The position numbers and the translations under genes were made by a program. A model generated the notes under the pieces. It saw only the letters and a program-made list of their open reading frames with translations, was not told the DNA's origin and searched no databases. Below, piece by piece: positions 61,838 to 64,000 of a stretch of 64,000 nt of DNA (position 1 is the stretch's first letter; each line of letters starts with the position of its first letter). Source of the stretch: Thalassococcus sp. S3 (GTDB lineage: Bacteria > Pseudomonadota > Alphaproteobacteria > Rhodobacterales > Rhodobacteraceae); the NCBI RefSeq assembly GCF_004216475.1, contig NZ_CP022303.1, positions 1,488,001 to 1,552,000 on the forward strand, in the 5' to 3' direction.

Positions 61838-62710
61838 CTACCGGCTGCGGAACCATGCGATGAAGGGCAGGGCCACCAGATACATGGTGATCCCGTAAAC
61901 CGCCGACGGCAAGGCCATGGTGCTGAACCCGTCGGTGACGCCGGTGACCAAAGCCGCCAGCGCGATCCCGAGGGTGGAGTTCTGCACGCCGGTCTCCAGC
62001 GAGATCGTCTTCATCTCGGGCCAGGTCAGCCGTCCCAGCTTGGCCAGCACCAGCCCGATAACCAGAAGCGCCGCGTTCAGTGCGATCAGTGCGCCGCCGA
62101 TGACGGCCACATTCTCGACGAAAGTGTCCCAATTGGTGGCAAGCGCCGCCAGCACGATGATGACGAACAGGGCCACGGCAAGCCGCGACAGCGGAAGATC
62201 GATGGCCAGCGCGAAACCGGTGGCGAAATGCCTGAGCGCCACCCCGATCACGACGGGCAGGGTGGTAATGAGAAAGAGGGCAAAGGCGAGGCTTGCAATG
62301 GAAACCTCTGGCGCGGCGTCGCCCATGAAGTAACCCACCGACCAAGCCACAAGGAACGGCACGGTCAGGATGCTGAGCAGGCTGATCACCGCCGTCAGGG
62401 AGACCGACAGGGCCACGTCTCCCTTCGACAGTTTGGACAGAATGTTGCTTGTCACCCCGCCGGGGCAGAAGGACAGGATCATGATCCCTACCGCGATCTC
62501 GGGCGGCAAATCGAAGATCAACGTGATGACGAAGGCGGTCATCGGCAGCAAAAGAACCTGAGAGATGGCGCCGATCAGAAAGGCATGGCCGCGTTGGGCG
62601 ACACGTTTGAAGTCCGCCGCCTCCAGCCCGACGCCCAGCGAAAACATGATGATCGCCAGCGATAGCGGCAGAAACACGTTGATCAGAATATCCACAAAGA
62701 CCCCTCCCAA
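61838..62710 (-). CDS. bile acid:sodium symporter family protein
   Basis: A 290-residue membrane protein with about nine to ten segments. BASS signatures are visible: GVGLEAADFKRVAQRGHAFLIG near residue 27, LSFCPGGVTSNILSKLSKGDVALSVSLTA at 79-107 (the first crossover motif) and ETGVQNSTLGIALAAL near 240 (the second, with the conserved E and Q-N). It should be a Na+-coupled importer of organic anions. It precedes a KstD-like flavoprotein in the same direction by 12 bp. Confidence 0.92.
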   Translation of the reverse strand: MGGVFVDILINVFLPLSLAIIMFSLGVGLEAADFKRVAQRGHAFLIGAISQVLLLPMTAFVITLIFDLPPEIAVGIMILSFCPGGVTSNILSKLSKGDVALSVSLTAVISLLSILTVPFLVAWSVGYFMGDAAPEVSIASLAFALFLITTLPVVIGVALRHFATGFALAIDLPLSRLAVALFVIIVLAALATNWDTFVENVAVIGGALIALNAALLVIGLVLAKLGRLTWPEMKTISLETGVQNSTLGIALAALVTGVTDGFSTMALPSAVYGITMYLVALPFIAWFRSR

Positions 62711-62782
62711 AGCCTGATTTCAGTCAGACTAGGCAGGGGGTGCGGTCGGCTTCAACCGATCATCGCGGAAAGTGCCGCAAGG

Positions 62783-64000
62783 TCAGAGCGGCCAGAAAAG
62801 CAGTATCGCAGGGATCGACACGGCCACGATGATGATCTCCAGCGGCAGGCCCATGCGCCAGTAATCTCCGAATTGATACCCTCCGGGCCCCAGGATCAGC
62901 GTGTTGTTCTTGTGCCCGATGGGGGTGAGGAACGCCGCCGACGCGGCCACCGCGACAGCCATCAGGAACGGGTCGGGGGAGACACCGAGGCTTTGCGCCA
63001 TCTGGATACCCACCGGCGCCGCGACGATGGTGGTGGCAGTGTTGTTGAGCACGTCCGACAGCGTCATCGTCACCACCATCAGCACCGTCAGGATCGCCCA
63101 GGCGGGCAGGCCTTCGGTCAGGCCCACCAAGGCGCCCGCGATCAATTCGGTCCCACCCGAGGTTTTCAACGCCGCGCCGAGCGGGATCATGGAGCCCAGC
63201 AGCACCACGACCGGCCATTCGATGTGAGTGTAGAGCTCGGACACGGGCACGATCTTGGCCAGCACGTAAGCCACCACGACAAGACCCAGAGCAATGGGCA
63301 GATAGATCAGCCCCAGGCTTGCAGCCGCCACAGCGCCCGCAAAAAGACCGATGGCCAGCCAGACCTTTTCATCCGCCGTCACGTTCAGGCCTCTTTGCGC
63401 CAGCGGCAGGCAGCCCAGCCAGTCAGTCACATCAGATGCGGTGTCGCGCGGGCAGAGAAGGAGCAGGATGTCCCCCGGCTCCACAACGGTTTTGCGCACC
63501 TGCTTGGTGATCCGCTTGCCCTTGCGCGACAGCCCCATCAGGACCGTGCTCTGCCGCCAGGTGAGGCCGACGCTCTGCGCTGTTTTACCGGTAATGCGGG
63601 AGGTTTCGGTCGCCACGACCTCGATCACCTCCAACCCTTCGCCGCCTGCCGTCAACTGCTCCTGCCGCGCGGCGTCGGAGAAGGCGAGGCCAAGCGCCGA
63701 CCGGAACTCGTCCAGCGCTTCCGGCGTGGCCTCCAGCACCAGCACGTCGCCTTCGCGCAGCACCGAATTGCGCGCCCTCCCATAGCGGCGCTTGCCATCC
63801 CGCATGAGGCCCAGAATGGCGACGTCTGTTTTCTCCGCCGTCTCTTCCAGCTCGGCGATGCGTTTGCCGATCTGTTTGGAGCCTGTCGGCACCGTCAGCT
63901 CGGCGATGTATTGCGCCAAGTCACCGACAGCGCCCGCCGCGGTGTCGCGTGCCGGGATCAGGCGCCAGCCGACCAGCGCAACGAAAGCCAATCCCGCAAG
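62783..64000 (-). CDS. SLC13-type permease with TrkA-C (RCK_C) domains, C-terminal part
   Basis: The gene runs off the right edge; at least 405 residues are visible and the frame is open to base 64000. Two RCK_C-like domains come first: AELTVPTGSKQIGKRIAELE with LVLEATPEALDEF, and VVATETSRITGKTAQSVGLTWRQ with PGDILLLLCP. About seven membrane segments follow, with the carrier motif LSDVLNNTATTIVAAPVG and PIGHKNNTLILGPGGY. This is the ArsB/NhaD-type SLC13 architecture with cytosolic regulatory domains in the middle. Substrate (sulfate, sulfonate or other anion) is unknown. Confidence 0.9.
   Translation of the reverse strand, partial: LAGLAFVALVGWRLIPARDTAAGAVGDLAQYIAELTVPTGSKQIGKRIAELEETAEKTDVAILGLMRDGKRRYGRARNSVLREGDVLVLEATPEALDEFRSALGLAFSDAARQEQLTAGGEGLEVIEVVATETSRITGKTAQSVGLTWRQSTVLMGLSRKGKRITKQVRKTVVEPGDILLLLCPRDTASDVTDWLGCLPLAQRGLNVTADEKVWLAIGLFAGAVAAASLGLIYLPIALGLVVVAYVLAKIVPVSELYTHIEWPVVVLLGSMIPLGAALKTSGGTELIAGALVGLTEGLPAWAILTVLMVVTMTLSDVLNNTATTIVAAPVGIQMAQSLGVSPDPFLMAVAVAASAAFLTPIGHKNNTLILGPGGYQFGDYWRMGLPLEIIIVAVSIPAILLFWPL

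Overview
The window is chromosomal DNA from a GC-rich alphaproteobacterium, most likely a marine Rhodobacteraceae (Roseobacter-group) member. The basis is codon usage, several TRAP and ABC uptake systems, a GlpV-STPQU-K glycerol ABC operon, a DUF952-DUF1330-pyrD cluster, DUF2927 and XpaC/TelA families, and dense operons with ATGA stop/start overlaps. No 16S marker is present, so the family is inferred. There are 61 confidently called protein genes (two of them cut by the window edges), one very small ORF, one tRNA, one frameshifted gene remnant and several inverted repeats. I see no insertion sequence, prophage, CRISPR array or rRNA.

Layout: 1-5.7 kb holds the end of a PaaI-type thioesterase, a MATE exporter, DUF952-DUF1330-pyrD, a periplasmic 5'-nucleotidase and an SRAP protein. 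5.7-14.5 kb is one long leftward operon for amino-acid-type substrates: DadA-like dehydrogenase, TRAP transporter (P, Q, M), BASS-like membrane protein, and 5-oxoprolinase PxpB-PxpC-PxpA. A winged-helix regulator diverges from its head across a near-perfect palindrome, and a MarR gene lies at its tail. 14.5-19.5 kb holds a gene remnant, an Asp/Glu racemase-family enzyme with an ABC ATPase, and, converging on them, a two-domain permease and a binding protein. 19.6-29.6 kb is a complete glycerol regulon: glpV-S-T-P-Q-U-K leftward and glpR-glpD rightward. Uptake, phosphorylation, oxidation of glycerol 3-phosphate and repression are all encoded there.

29.6-33.0 kb encodes an aryl-CoA ligase and an aromatic-type FAD monooxygenase, with a divergent IclR regulator over a palindrome. 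Then come tRNA-Gly(UCC), an MsbA-like exporter, a serine hydrolase, an acyl-CoA synthetase and an HSL-type esterase. 39.4-44.6 kb is a peptide/nickel-type ABC importer with a Tat-exported binding protein and both ATPase domains fused. 44.8-47.5 kb pairs a GarK-type glycerate kinase with an SLC13 carrier. 47.8-51.3 kb has dtd, a second unrelated glycerate kinase (MOFRL type) and a CocE/S15 hydrolase.

52.6-58.5 kb is the most unusual region. It is a compact leftward operon of seven genes: a 29-aa membrane peptide, XpaC, TelA, a DUF2927 lipoprotein, an SPFH protein with a C-terminal GYF_2-like domain, a small four-helix membrane protein and a double zinc-ribbon membrane protein. It looks like an envelope-stress assembly. 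The right end carries rluB-like and tadA genes, a KstD-like flavoprotein, a BASS transporter and a partial SLC13/TrkA-C permease.
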